From: Oceaniovalibus guishaninsula JLT2003
GTDB lineage: Bacteria > Pseudomonadota > Alphaproteobacteria > Rhodobacterales > Rhodobacteraceae
DNA: 64,000 bases
Direction of reading: 5' to 3'
Assembly: GCF_000299575.1 (NCBI RefSeq)
Contig: NZ_AMGO01000001.1
Span: 1 to 64,000 of the forward strand
Position 1 is the stretch's first letter. The number at the start of each line of letters is the position of its first letter. Made by a program: the position numbers and the translations under genes. This document shows, piece by piece, positions 23,331 to 31,064 of the stretch. The notes under the pieces were generated by a model. That model was given only the letters and a program-made list of their open reading frames with translations, searched no databases and was not told the origin of the DNA.

Positions 23331-24490
23331 AGAAGGCGCCGCAACCCTCTGAAATGATAGATGTCCGCGACCTGCGGCTGTTCCGCGAGGGCAAGATCGG
23401 GGCAGCGGTCGAACAGCACCCGCAAGGCGATCTGCATCTCCATCCGCGCCAGCGGGGCGCCCACGCAGAAATGCGGCCCCGCGCCGAAGGCCAGATGCGG
23501 CGCAGGCGCGTGACGCGCCCACCGACCCGGATCGAACCTGTCGGGATCTTCATAGACCGAAGGATCCCGGTTCGTCGCCCCCAGCAGCAGACCCACCCGG
23601 TCGCCGCGCGCGAAATCGTGCCCCATGAACGTCAGCGGCTCGTAGACCCAGCGCGTGAACAGGTGCAGCGGCGGATCAAAGCGCAGCGCCTCCTCGACCG
23701 TCGCGGCGGGATCGTCGGGCCGCATCCGCGTGCCCAGCAAGACGTTCACGGCATTGCCCAAGGCGTGCACCGTCGCTTCGTGCCCGGCATTCAGCAGCAG
23801 GATGGCGGTGGCGATCATCTCGGGCTCGGACAGGCGGTCGCCATCGGCATGGGCGGCGATCAGGTGCGACAGCAGATCGTCGCCCGGATCGCGTCGCCGC
23901 CGGTCGATATGATCGCGCAGGAAGTCCGAAAAATCTGCCGCAGCCCCGGCCGCCGCCACCTCGTCCGCCAGCGTCCGGCCCGCGCGATACATGCCCGTCA
24001 TCGCCCCCGACCAGCGCAGCAGATCGGGGGCCGTAGCCTCGGGCACGCCCAGAAGACGCGCGATGACGATGACGGGAACATGCCGCGCGTAGCGATCCAG
24101 CAGGTCGAACGGGCCCGCCGGAAAGCCGTCGATCAGGGTGTGGCTGAGCGCCTCGATCTCGGGTGCCAGGGCGGCGATCCCGCGCGACGTGAAGGCCCGC
24201 AGGACCAGGCCGCGCAGCCGCGTATGGCGCGGGCGTTCCAGTTCCAGCATGGAATGATCCTCGACCGCATAGAAGGGTGCCAGATGTTGGGGCGGGGTCT
24301 GGCGCAACTCCTCCGGCGTTTCGCGGCCCAGCCGAGTGTCGCGGATCAGCGCGCCGACGGCCGCGTGGCTGGTGGCCACGGTCAGGTCGTAATCCTGCCA
24401 CCGGACCAGATCGCCCATCGCGCGGATGCGGTGATAGAATGGATAGGGATCGGCGACAAAGGCCGGATCCTGGGGATTTTGGGTGACCAT
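23318..24490 (-). CDS. Cytochrome P450
   Basis: A 390 aa soluble bacterial P450. Visible motifs are the I-helix oxygen-activation segment AGHEATVHALGNAV, the ExxR motif in EEALRFDPP, and the heme loop FGAGPHFCVGAPLARMEM with the cysteine ligand at about residue 342. Substrate unknown. No ferredoxin or ferredoxin reductase gene is adjacent, so it must borrow redox partners. Start choice: AAGG lies 6 bases before the ATG at 24490, and a second ATG sits 6 bases further up. It is convergent with the oxidoreductase and divergent from dctP. Confidence 0.93.
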   Translation of the reverse strand: MVTQNPQDPAFVADPYPFYHRIRAMGDLVRWQDYDLTVATSHAAVGALIRDTRLGRETPEELRQTPPQHLAPFYAVEDHSMLELERPRHTRLRGLVLRAFTSRGIAALAPEIEALSHTLIDGFPAGPFDLLDRYARHVPVIVIARLLGVPEATAPDLLRWSGAMTGMYRAGRTLADEVAAAGAAADFSDFLRDHIDRRRRDPGDDLLSHLIAAHADGDRLSEPEMIATAILLLNAGHEATVHALGNAVNVLLGTRMRPDDPAATVEEALRFDPPLHLFTRWVYEPLTFMGHDFARGDRVGLLLGATNRDPSVYEDPDRFDPGRWARHAPAPHLAFGAGPHFCVGAPLARMEMQIALRVLFDRCPDLALAEQPQVADIYHFRGLRRLLVTT

Positions 24491-24580
24491 CTGCATCCTT
24501 TCGGCATGCCGCGCCCCACGCACCTTGGCAAGTCCGGTCGGTTCCGCGTCCTTCCGGCGAAAAGCCTTGGATTGCGCCGC

Positions 24581-24608
24581 GCGAACGGTCATCCTGCGAA
24601 CCGGTCAT
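24581..24608 (+). promoter_or_regulatory. Direct repeat upstream of dctP
   Basis: GCGAACGGTCAT (24581-24592) and GCGAACCGGTCAT (24596-24608) are near-identical direct repeats, 43 bases before the dctP start. This could be a regulator-binding site for the TRAP operon. I found no clear sigma-54 type -24/-12 element. Confidence 0.35.
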
Positions 24609-24650
24609 GCCCCGAACGGGCAGACAAGCCATTACAACCGGGAGAACGAA

Positions 24651-25661
24651 ATGAGATATCTTGCCACAACCGCGATCGTCATGACGCTTGCGGCCGGTGC
24701 TGCGACGGCGCAATCGGGCACGACGGGGTGCGACGACGGCGAAACGGTCATCAAGTTCAGCCACGTCACCAACAGCGACAAGCATCCCAAAGGGATCGCC
24801 GCGTCCTTGTTGCAGGAGCGCGTCAACGCCGAGATGGACGGCAGGGCCTGCATGGAGGTCTATCCGAACTCGACGCTTTACGACGACGATCAGGTGTTGC
24901 AGGCGATGTTGCAGGGCGACGTGCAGATGGCCGCCCCGTCGCTGTCGAAGTTCGAGACGTTCACCAAGCAGTTCCAAATCTTCGATCTGCCCTTCATGTT
25001 CGTGAACATCGACGCCGTGGACCAGTTCCAGGCCGGCGAGACGGGCCAGGCGATGAAGGATTCGATGGAGCGTCGTGGGCTGAAAGGTCTGGCCTATTGG
25101 CACAACGGGCTGAAGCAGATGTCGGCGAACAAGCCGCTGGTGACGCCCGAGGACGCGGCGGGTCTGAAGTTCCGCGTGCAGCCCAGCGACGTGATCGTGG
25201 CGCAGTTCGAGCAACTGGACGCCTCGCCGCAGCCGATGGCCTTCTCCGAGGTTTACGGCGCCCTGCAAACCGGCGTCGTTGACGGACAGGAGAACACCTG
25301 GTCCAACATCTATGGTCAGAAGTTCTTCGAAGTTCAGGACGGCGCGACCGAGACGAACCACGGTGTTCTCGATTATCTGGTCGTGACGGCGTCGGACTGG
25401 TGGGACGGACTCGACCCCGAGATGCGCGAGCAGCTCGACACCATCGTTCAGGAGGTGTCGAGCGAACGTAATGCCGCCGTCACCGAGGTGGACAACGAGG
25501 CCCGTCAGGCGATCCTCGATGCGGGGGGCACGATTCGCGAATTGACGCCCGAGCAGCGGCAGGCCTGGGTCGATGCGATGAAGCCCGTCTGGGAACAGTT
25601 CGAGGAAGGCGTCGGCGCCGACAACATCGCGGCCGCGCAGGCCATCAACGAATCGATGTAG
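24651..25661 (+). CDS. dctP: C4-dicarboxylate-type TRAP substrate-binding protein
   Basis: A 336 aa periplasmic receptor for, probably, succinate/malate/fumarate. The signal peptide is MRYLATTAIVMTLAAGAATAQ. Conserved DctP segments are IKFSHVTNSDKHPKGIAA, VYPNSTLYDDDQVLQAMLQGDVQMAAPSLSKFE, and LANKPL-like SANKPLVTPEDAAGLKFRVQPSDV with the substrate-binding arginine. FSEVYGALQTGVVDGQENTWSNIY is also conserved. It looks closely like the Rhodobacter capsulatus DctP type. The ATG has GGGAGA upstream. It is followed by a hairpin and then dctQ and dctM. No dctBD-like sensor pair is adjacent. Confidence 0.92.
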   Translation: MRYLATTAIVMTLAAGAATAQSGTTGCDDGETVIKFSHVTNSDKHPKGIAASLLQERVNAEMDGRACMEVYPNSTLYDDDQVLQAMLQGDVQMAAPSLSKFETFTKQFQIFDLPFMFVNIDAVDQFQAGETGQAMKDSMERRGLKGLAYWHNGLKQMSANKPLVTPEDAAGLKFRVQPSDVIVAQFEQLDASPQPMAFSEVYGALQTGVVDGQENTWSNIYGQKFFEVQDGATETNHGVLDYLVVTASDWWDGLDPEMREQLDTIVQEVSSERNAAVTEVDNEARQAILDAGGTIRELTPEQRQAWVDAMKPVWEQFEEGVGADNIAAAQAINESM

Positions 25662-25668
25662 GCCATAC

Positions 25669-25700
25669 ACGGGCGGTCCGGGTCTGTCCGGTCCGCCCGT
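25669..25700 (+). other. Stem-loop between dctP and dctQ
   Basis: A 13-bp stem with a single T-T mismatch (arms 25669-25681 and 25688-25700, ACGGGCGGTCCGG / CCGGTCCGCCCGT) and a 6-base loop lies 8 bases after the dctP stop, with no T-run. Such a structure would protect the dctP mRNA 3' end or partly stop transcription. Either would give more receptor than permease. Confidence 0.75.
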
Positions 25701-25742
25701 CGGCCTAATCCGGTCGCTGGGACCATCAGGGGAGGGACGACG

Positions 25743-26450
25743 ATGAGTGCGCATCGTCACGAGGCGACATCGGGCTTCGGCCATATCGTCACCGAAATCG
25801 AGGAAACCGCTATCGCGTTGCTGCTGGGACTGATGACGCTGGTCACGTTCGTCAACGTGGTGCTGCGCTATGGCTTCAACCACTCGCTGATCTGGGGGCT
25901 GGAGCTTGTGCTGATCCTGTTCGCCTGGCTTGTGATCTTCGGGGTCAGCTATGCGTTCAAGGTCACGGCGAATCTGGGGGTCGATGCCGTGACCGGGCTG
26001 CTGAAGCCCCGCGCGCGACGGGTCTGCGCGCTTTTGTCGGCGCTGGTGTGTCTGGCCTACGGCGTGCTGCTGCTGAAGGGCGCGTGGGATTTCTGGGCGC
26101 CGTTCGCGGGGCTGGACCGCACGGCCGGGCGCTGGTTTCCGCTGGGCTTCGAGGAGACGCGCAGCAATTCGTTCTATGTCACCGACCGCATCCCGATCCC
26201 GTTCGGCGCCGACTGGCTGAGCCGGACCTTCAATTCCTACATGGACGGCAACACCTTGGTCGTGGAAGCCTATGACAAGCTGCCCCGCTTCATCCCCTAT
26301 CTGATCCTGCCGTTCGGTTGCGCGCTGATCCTTTTGCGGATGGCGCAGGCCACCTGGCGTATCGCACGCGGGCGGCAGGAAAGCCTGATCGTCAGCCACG
26401 AGGTCGAGGATGCGGTCAACGAAGCCTCGATCACGCTGAAGGACGCCTGA
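25743..26450 (+). CDS. dctQ: TRAP transporter small permease
   Basis: A 235 aa DctQ protein, longer than the 160-190 aa average because of a loop between helices 3 and 4 (about residues 125-175, FWAPFAGLDRTAGRWFPLGFEETRSNSFYVTDRIPI...), as in the true C4-dicarboxylate systems. Four hydrophobic segments are visible, starting at AIALLLGLMTLVTFVNVVLRYGF and ending at FIPYLILPFGCALILLRM. The start has GGGGAGGGACG upstream. One base separates its stop from the dctM start. Confidence 0.92.
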   Translation: MSAHRHEATSGFGHIVTEIEETAIALLLGLMTLVTFVNVVLRYGFNHSLIWGLELVLILFAWLVIFGVSYAFKVTANLGVDAVTGLLKPRARRVCALLSALVCLAYGVLLLKGAWDFWAPFAGLDRTAGRWFPLGFEETRSNSFYVTDRIPIPFGADWLSRTFNSYMDGNTLVVEAYDKLPRFIPYLILPFGCALILLRMAQATWRIARGRQESLIVSHEVEDAVNEASITLKDA

Positions 26451-26451
26451 C

Positions 26452-27888
26452 ATGGAAGTCGCCCTTCTTTTCGTGATGATCATCGGCCTGCTGTTGCTGG
26501 GCGTACCCATCGCGGTGTCGCTCGGCTTCAGCTCGATGATGTTTTTGCTGTGGTTCTCGGACACGTCGCTGGCGGCCGTCTCCAAGCAGTTCTACGACGC
26601 GATGGCCGCGCATTATACGCTGTTGGCGATCCCGTTCTTCGTGCTGGCCTCGTCCTTCATGTCGACGGGCGGCGTGGCGCGGCGGATCATCCGGTTCTCT
26701 ATCGCATTGGTCGGCCATCTTCCGGGCGGGCTGGCCATCGCGGGCGTCGTCGCGTGCATGATGTTCGCGGCCCTTTCGGGATCGTCGCCCGCGACTGTCG
26801 TGGCCATCGGCACCATCGTCATCGCCGGGATGCGGCAGGTCGGCTATTCCAAGGAATTCGCCGCCGGCGTCATCTGCAACGCGGGAACCCTGGGCATCCT
26901 GATTCCGCCCAGCATCGTCATGGTCGTCTATGCCAGCGCCACGGATGTCAGCGTCGGGCGGATGTTCCTGGCGGGCGTCATTCCCGGCCTTCTGGCGGGA
27001 TTCATGCTGATGGGCACCATCTATGTCATCGCGCGGGTCAGAAACCTGCCCAAGGGTGAGTGGCAGGGCTGGGGCGAGGTCTGGGCCGCGGGCCGCGACG
27101 CGGGATGGGGCCTGTTCCTGATCGTCATCATCCTGGGCGGCATCTATGGCGGGATCTTCACCCCGACCGAGGCAGCCGCCGTCGCCGCCGTCTATGCGTT
27201 CCTGATCGCCTGCTTCATCTACCGCGACATGGGGCCGCTGGCGGCGCGGGGGCATCCGGCATCGTCGGACTATCTGGAACCCGGCAAGCGCAGCCTGTCG
27301 GCGGCAGCGGCCCCTGCGGCGCAGGCGACGCTGCTGCAAAAGCCCTGGGCGCTGTTGACGGCCTTCGTGCATCGGGATACGCGCGATACGCTGCTGGAGG
27401 CGGGCAAGCTGACCATCGTACTGATGTTCATCATCGCCAATGCGCTGATCCTCAAGCACGTTCTGACGGACGAGCAAATCCCGCAGCAAATCGCGGCGGC
27501 GATGCTGGATGCCGGGTTCGGTCCGGTGATGTTCCTGATCATCGTGAACGTCATCCTGCTGATCGGCGGTCAGTTCATGGAACCGTCCGGCCTGATCGTG
27601 ATCGTGGCGCCGCTGGTCTTTCCGATCGCCGTGCAACTGGGGATCGACCCGATCCATCTGGGGATCATCATGGTCGTCAACATGGAGATCGGCATGATCA
27701 CGCCGCCCGTCGGCCTGAACCTGTTCGTGACCAGCGGTGTGGCCAACATGCCGATGATGGCGGTCGTTCGGGCGGCGCTGCCGTTCCTGGGCGTGTTGTT
27801 CGTCTTCCTGATCCTGATCACCTATGTGCCGGTCATCAGCACCTGGCTTCCCACCACGTTCATGGGGCCCGAGATCATCGTGCGCTGA
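26452..27888 (+). CDS. dctM: TRAP transporter large permease
   Basis: A 478 aa DctM-type membrane protein, the substrate-translocating subunit. It is about 50 residues longer than most. The extra length is a hydrophilic loop around residues 255-310 (ARGHPASSDYLEPGKRSLSAAAAPAAQATLLQKPW) between membrane segments, also known from C4-dicarboxylate DctM proteins. Family pieces include AIPFFVLASSFMSTGGVARRIIRF, GSSPATVVAIGTI, IPPSIVMVVYA, GIFTPTEAAAVAAVYAFLIA and NMEIGMITPPVGLNLFV. It is the last gene of dctPQM. Confidence 0.94.
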   Translation: MEVALLFVMIIGLLLLGVPIAVSLGFSSMMFLLWFSDTSLAAVSKQFYDAMAAHYTLLAIPFFVLASSFMSTGGVARRIIRFSIALVGHLPGGLAIAGVVACMMFAALSGSSPATVVAIGTIVIAGMRQVGYSKEFAAGVICNAGTLGILIPPSIVMVVYASATDVSVGRMFLAGVIPGLLAGFMLMGTIYVIARVRNLPKGEWQGWGEVWAAGRDAGWGLFLIVIILGGIYGGIFTPTEAAAVAAVYAFLIACFIYRDMGPLAARGHPASSDYLEPGKRSLSAAAAPAAQATLLQKPWALLTAFVHRDTRDTLLEAGKLTIVLMFIIANALILKHVLTDEQIPQQIAAAMLDAGFGPVMFLIIVNVILLIGGQFMEPSGLIVIVAPLVFPIAVQLGIDPIHLGIIMVVNMEIGMITPPVGLNLFVTSGVANMPMMAVVRAALPFLGVLFVFLILITYVPVISTWLPTTFMGPEIIVR

Positions 27889-27898
27889 GACGGCGGAG

Positions 27899-27950
27899 CG
27901 GGGGTTTCACACCTTCGCACCCCCGTGGGGTATTTGCCGGAAAGATGAAG
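27899..27950. repeat. Hairpin plus recurrent-looking intergenic element
   Basis: Between the convergent dctM and mmsB, CGGGGGT (27899-27905) and ACCCCCG (27919-27925) form a 7-bp stem with a 13-base loop. It is followed by TGGGGTATTTGCCGG and AAAGATGAAG (27926-27950). I recall a similar GTATTT...AAGATGAAG string recurring after genes in many Rhodobacterales genomes. It probably serves as a transcript end for both genes. Confidence 0.5.
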
Positions 27951-27956
27951 GGGCGA

Positions 27957-28823
27957 TCAGTCCCCGCGCGTGAACCGCGTCAGCATGGCGCTGAAGTCCC
28001 GGCCCTTGCCGTCCTCCCGTTCGACAAACGCTTCGTAAAGGTCGCGCGCGGCGCGGCCGAGCGGCGTGTCGGCGCCCGAAGCGTCGGCGGCCTGCTGGGC
28101 GAGGCGCAGATCCTTGAGCATCAGATCGGCCGCGAAGCCGGGGCGGTAGTCGTTGTCGGCCGGCGTCTTCGGCCCGATACCGGGCGCGGGGCAATAGGTG
28201 GTCAGACTCCACGATTGCCCGGAGGAGGTCGAGGCGACATCGTAGAGCGCCTGGCGGTCCAGGCCCAAACGGTCGGCCAGAGCGAAGGCTTCGCAGGTCG
28301 CGATCATGGTGATGCCGAGGATCATGTTGTTGCAGATCTTGGCGGCCTGACCGCTGCCCGAAGGTCCGCAATGCACGGCTTTCGCCCCCATCACGTCGAA
28401 AAGCGGTTTGGCGGTCGCGAAGGCATCCTCGGGTCCGCCGACCATGAAGGTCAGCGTCCCGGCAGCGGCGCCGCCGGTGCCCCCCGAGACAGGCGCGTCG
28501 AGAACGGCGATGCCCCGATCCGCGCCCATTTCGGCAACGGCGCGGGCGCTTTCGACATCGACGGTCGAGCAATCGAGCAGGACGCTGCCGCGCCGCATTG
28601 CCGGCAAGACGGCCGAGGCGACATCGCGCAGGATCGCGCCGTTCGGCAGCATGGTGATGGCGACATCGGCCTCTTTGACGGCTGCGGTCGCATCCTGTGC
28701 GGCGGTCACGCCATCGGGCGTCGGCGCGGCGGGATCGAAGCCCTGCACGTCATGTCCGGCCGCAGCGAGGTTCGCCGCCATCGGGCCGCCCATGTTTCCC
28801 AAGCCTATGAAGGCAATCTTCAT
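27957..28823 (-). CDS. mmsB: 3-hydroxyisobutyrate dehydrogenase
   Basis: Oxidises 3-hydroxyisobutyrate to methylmalonate semialdehyde in valine catabolism, using NAD+. The 288 aa length is typical. N-terminal Rossmann motif GLGNMGGPMAANL (residues 7-19); substrate-binding signature DAPVSGGTGGAAAGTLTFMVGG; catalytic lysine in GQAAKICNNMILG. The start overlaps the stop of the 3-hydroxyisobutyryl-CoA hydrolase gene by four bases (ATGA), so the two are translationally coupled. Confidence 0.93.
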   Translation of the reverse strand: MKIAFIGLGNMGGPMAANLAAAGHDVQGFDPAAPTPDGVTAAQDATAAVKEADVAITMLPNGAILRDVASAVLPAMRRGSVLLDCSTVDVESARAVAEMGADRGIAVLDAPVSGGTGGAAAGTLTFMVGGPEDAFATAKPLFDVMGAKAVHCGPSGSGQAAKICNNMILGITMIATCEAFALADRLGLDRQALYDVASTSSGQSWSLTTYCPAPGIGPKTPADNDYRPGFAADLMLKDLRLAQQAADASGADTPLGRAARDLYEAFVEREDGKGRDFSAMLTRFTRGD

Positions 28824-29863
28824 TCCGTCTTCTCCAGTGTCCAGCCTTGCGCATTTAGCGGCGCAGTCATCGCGGCGACCTCGGCATCGGGCACGTCCGC
28901 GGGCCCCGAATGCCGCCAGCGCGGTCTGCGGTCCTTGTCGATGACCTGCGCGCGTATGCCTTCCATCAACTCGCCGTCCGACAAGGCGCGATGGGTGAAG
29001 CGGTATTCCAGTTCCAGCGCCGCCTCGATGTCGTCGGCCGCCCGCGCCTTGCGGATCGTCACCAGCGCGCAGGCCGCCGACAGGGGCGAGACGCAACGCA
29101 ACGCCGACAGCGTCTCGTTCGCAAAGTCGCTGCCGTCGCGCTCCAGCGCGCCTGCGATTTCGGCCAGCGTTTCGTGCCGGAAGATCGGGTCGATGGCGTC
29201 CTGCCGGCGTGCCAGAGCGCTGTCGCCCGGATCTGTGGCGGCGCTTTCGATGGCGGCCCAGTCGGCTCCGCGTTCGAGCCGCGCGATCAGGTCGGGCCAG
29301 GCGGCTTCCGGCAGGTAATAGTCGGCAAATCCCGCATGGATGGCGTCGGCGGGGTTCATCCGGTGGCCCGTTGTGCCGAGATATTCGCCCAGATGCCCCG
29401 GCGCGCGCGCCAGAAGCAAAGAACCGCCCACATCCGGGATCAGACCGATGCCGCATTCCGGCATGGCGATCCGGCTCGTCTCGCCGACGATGCGATGCGA
29501 GGCATGGCAGCCGACGCCGACGCCGCCGCCCATGGTGAAGCCGTGCAGGAAACTGGCGATCGGCTTGGGATAGGTGGCGATCCGGGCGTTCATCCGGTAT
29601 TCGTCGCGCCAGAAGCCGCGCGGCCCGTCATGGTCGCGCGCAAGCCCCGCCTGATAGATCATCGCGATGTCGCCGCCGGCGCAGAAGGCCCGGCCGGGCG
29701 CCGCATCGACGATCACCATGCCGATATCGTCTTCGTCGGCCCATGCGTCCAGCGCCCGCGCGATCTCGGAGCACATCGCGGGCGTCAGCGCGTTCAGGGC
29801 GGCGGGACGGTTCAGGGTGATGCGGCCTGCGGCGCCCGCGCGGCGTATGACGATTTCGGTCAT
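28820..29863 (-). CDS. 3-hydroxyisobutyryl-CoA hydrolase
   Basis: A 347 aa member of the enoyl-CoA hydratase/isomerase superfamily, the HIBYL-CoA hydrolase branch: releases 3-hydroxyisobutyrate from its CoA ester in valine breakdown. Crotonase-fold signatures are RPAALNALTPAMCSEIARAL, GRAFCAGGDIAMIYQAG (oxyanion hole) and FLHGFTMGGGVGVGCHASHRIVGETSRIAMPECGIGLIPDVGGS with the catalytic glutamate. The longer C-terminal helical part distinguishes it from plain enoyl-CoA hydratases. It sits between mmsB and the acyl-CoA dehydrogenase with 4-base overlaps on both sides. Confidence 0.9.
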   Translation of the reverse strand: MTEIVIRRAGAAGRITLNRPAALNALTPAMCSEIARALDAWADEDDIGMVIVDAAPGRAFCAGGDIAMIYQAGLARDHDGPRGFWRDEYRMNARIATYPKPIASFLHGFTMGGGVGVGCHASHRIVGETSRIAMPECGIGLIPDVGGSLLLARAPGHLGEYLGTTGHRMNPADAIHAGFADYYLPEAAWPDLIARLERGADWAAIESAATDPGDSALARRQDAIDPIFRHETLAEIAGALERDGSDFANETLSALRCVSPLSAACALVTIRKARAADDIEAALELEYRFTHRALSDGELMEGIRAQVIDKDRRPRWRHSGPADVPDAEVAAMTAPLNAQGWTLEKTE

Positions 29864-30999
29864 CGGGCCAGCATCGCCCGCGCGGTGATCAGGCGCATGA
29901 TCTCGTTCGTGCCTTCCAGTATCTGGTGCACCCGCAGGTCACGCACCAGTTTCTCGATCCCGTAATCGGCCAGATAGCCGTATCCGCCGTGCAGTTGCAG
30001 GCATTGATCGACGATCCGGCTACCGGCTTCGGTGACGAACTTCTTGGCCATGGCGCAGTGCTTCGTCGCGGACGGATCGCCGCGATCCAGCAGCCAGGCC
30101 GCTTGCCGCAGGAAGACCCGTGCGGCCTGCAACTCAATCTCCATGTCGGCAACGCGGAATTGCAGCGCCTGGTGTTGCGCGATGGGTTTCCCGAAGGTCG
30201 TTCGTTCAGCCATATAGGCCAAAGTCGCATCCAGCGCCGACTGCGCGGCGCCCAAGCTGCACGCCGCGATGTTCAGCCGTCCGCCATCCAGCCCGGCCAT
30301 CGCATAGGCAAAGCCGCGGCCTTCCTCGCCCAGCAGATTGGCGGCGGGAACCCGGCAATCGTCGAGCTGCACCTGCCGCGTGGGCTGCGACCGCCAGCCC
30401 ATCTTCTCCTCGAGCCCGCCGAAGCTGAGCCCCGGCGACCCATCCTCGACCACGATGGCCGAGACGCCGCGCGGGCCTTCGTCGCCCGTCCGGCACATGA
30501 CGACATAGGCGTCCGAATAGCCCGCGCCCGAAATGAACGCCTTGATCCCCGTCAACGCATAGCCGTCATTCGTGCGTTCCGCCTTGGTTCGCAGGGCCGC
30601 GGCGTCCGATCCGCTGCCGGGTTCGGTCAGGCAATAGCCGAGAAACGTCTCGGCCGTCAGGGCGGGGGTCAGATAGCGCGTCTTCAGATCGTCGCTGCCG
30701 TAACGGTCCAGCATCGCGGCGCACATGTTGTGAATGGACAGAAAGGCCGCGACGGAAGGACAGGCCATCGACAGCGCCTCGAAGACCAGCGTCGCGTCCA
30801 ACCGGGTCAGGCCGACGCCGCCCGATTCCTCGCTGACGTAAAGTCCGGCGAACCCCAGCTCGGCCGCCTTGGGCCACAGATCGCGCGGGATGGTGCCCTG
30901 TTTTTCCCAATCGCGCGCATGGGGTGCGATGTGATCCTGCCCGAAGGCGCGGGCCATGTCGAAGATCGCCGTCTGCTCCTCGCTCAGCGCGAAATCCAT
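29860..30999 (-). CDS. Isobutyryl-CoA dehydrogenase (acyl-CoA dehydrogenase)
   Basis: A 379 aa FAD-dependent acyl-CoA dehydrogenase. By context it converts isobutyryl-CoA to methacrylyl-CoA in valine degradation. Signatures are GYCLTEPGSGSDAAALRTKAE (flavin/substrate contact), KAFISGAGYSDAYVVM, ERTTFGKPIAQHQALQF, and the C-terminal LQLHGGYGYLADYGIEKLVRDLRVHQILEGTNEIMRLI with the catalytic glutamate in EGTNEI. The start at MDFALSEEQ has GGAGGC upstream. It is the first gene of the mmsB run, 65 bases downstream of the glycosyltransferase. Confidence 0.9.
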   Translation of the reverse strand: MDFALSEEQTAIFDMARAFGQDHIAPHARDWEKQGTIPRDLWPKAAELGFAGLYVSEESGGVGLTRLDATLVFEALSMACPSVAAFLSIHNMCAAMLDRYGSDDLKTRYLTPALTAETFLGYCLTEPGSGSDAAALRTKAERTNDGYALTGIKAFISGAGYSDAYVVMCRTGDEGPRGVSAIVVEDGSPGLSFGGLEEKMGWRSQPTRQVQLDDCRVPAANLLGEEGRGFAYAMAGLDGGRLNIAACSLGAAQSALDATLAYMAERTTFGKPIAQHQALQFRVADMEIELQAARVFLRQAAWLLDRGDPSATKHCAMAKKFVTEAGSRIVDQCLQLHGGYGYLADYGIEKLVRDLRVHQILEGTNEIMRLITARAMLAR

Positions 31000-31064
31000 T
31001 GCCGCCTCCTTGTCGTTGCGGCGATCATCGGACCGCGCTGCGGCGTTTGCAAGCAGATGGGCGA

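Noticed and set aside
24497-24650. Sigma-54 promoter for dctPQM
   Set aside because: No TGGCAC-N5-TTGC-like element with correct spacing is found; only a direct repeat is evident.
26452-27888. Long dctM suspected of being a fusion with another gene
   Set aside because: The extra length is a hydrophilic loop between membrane helices as in other C4-dicarboxylate DctM proteins, with no second domain.
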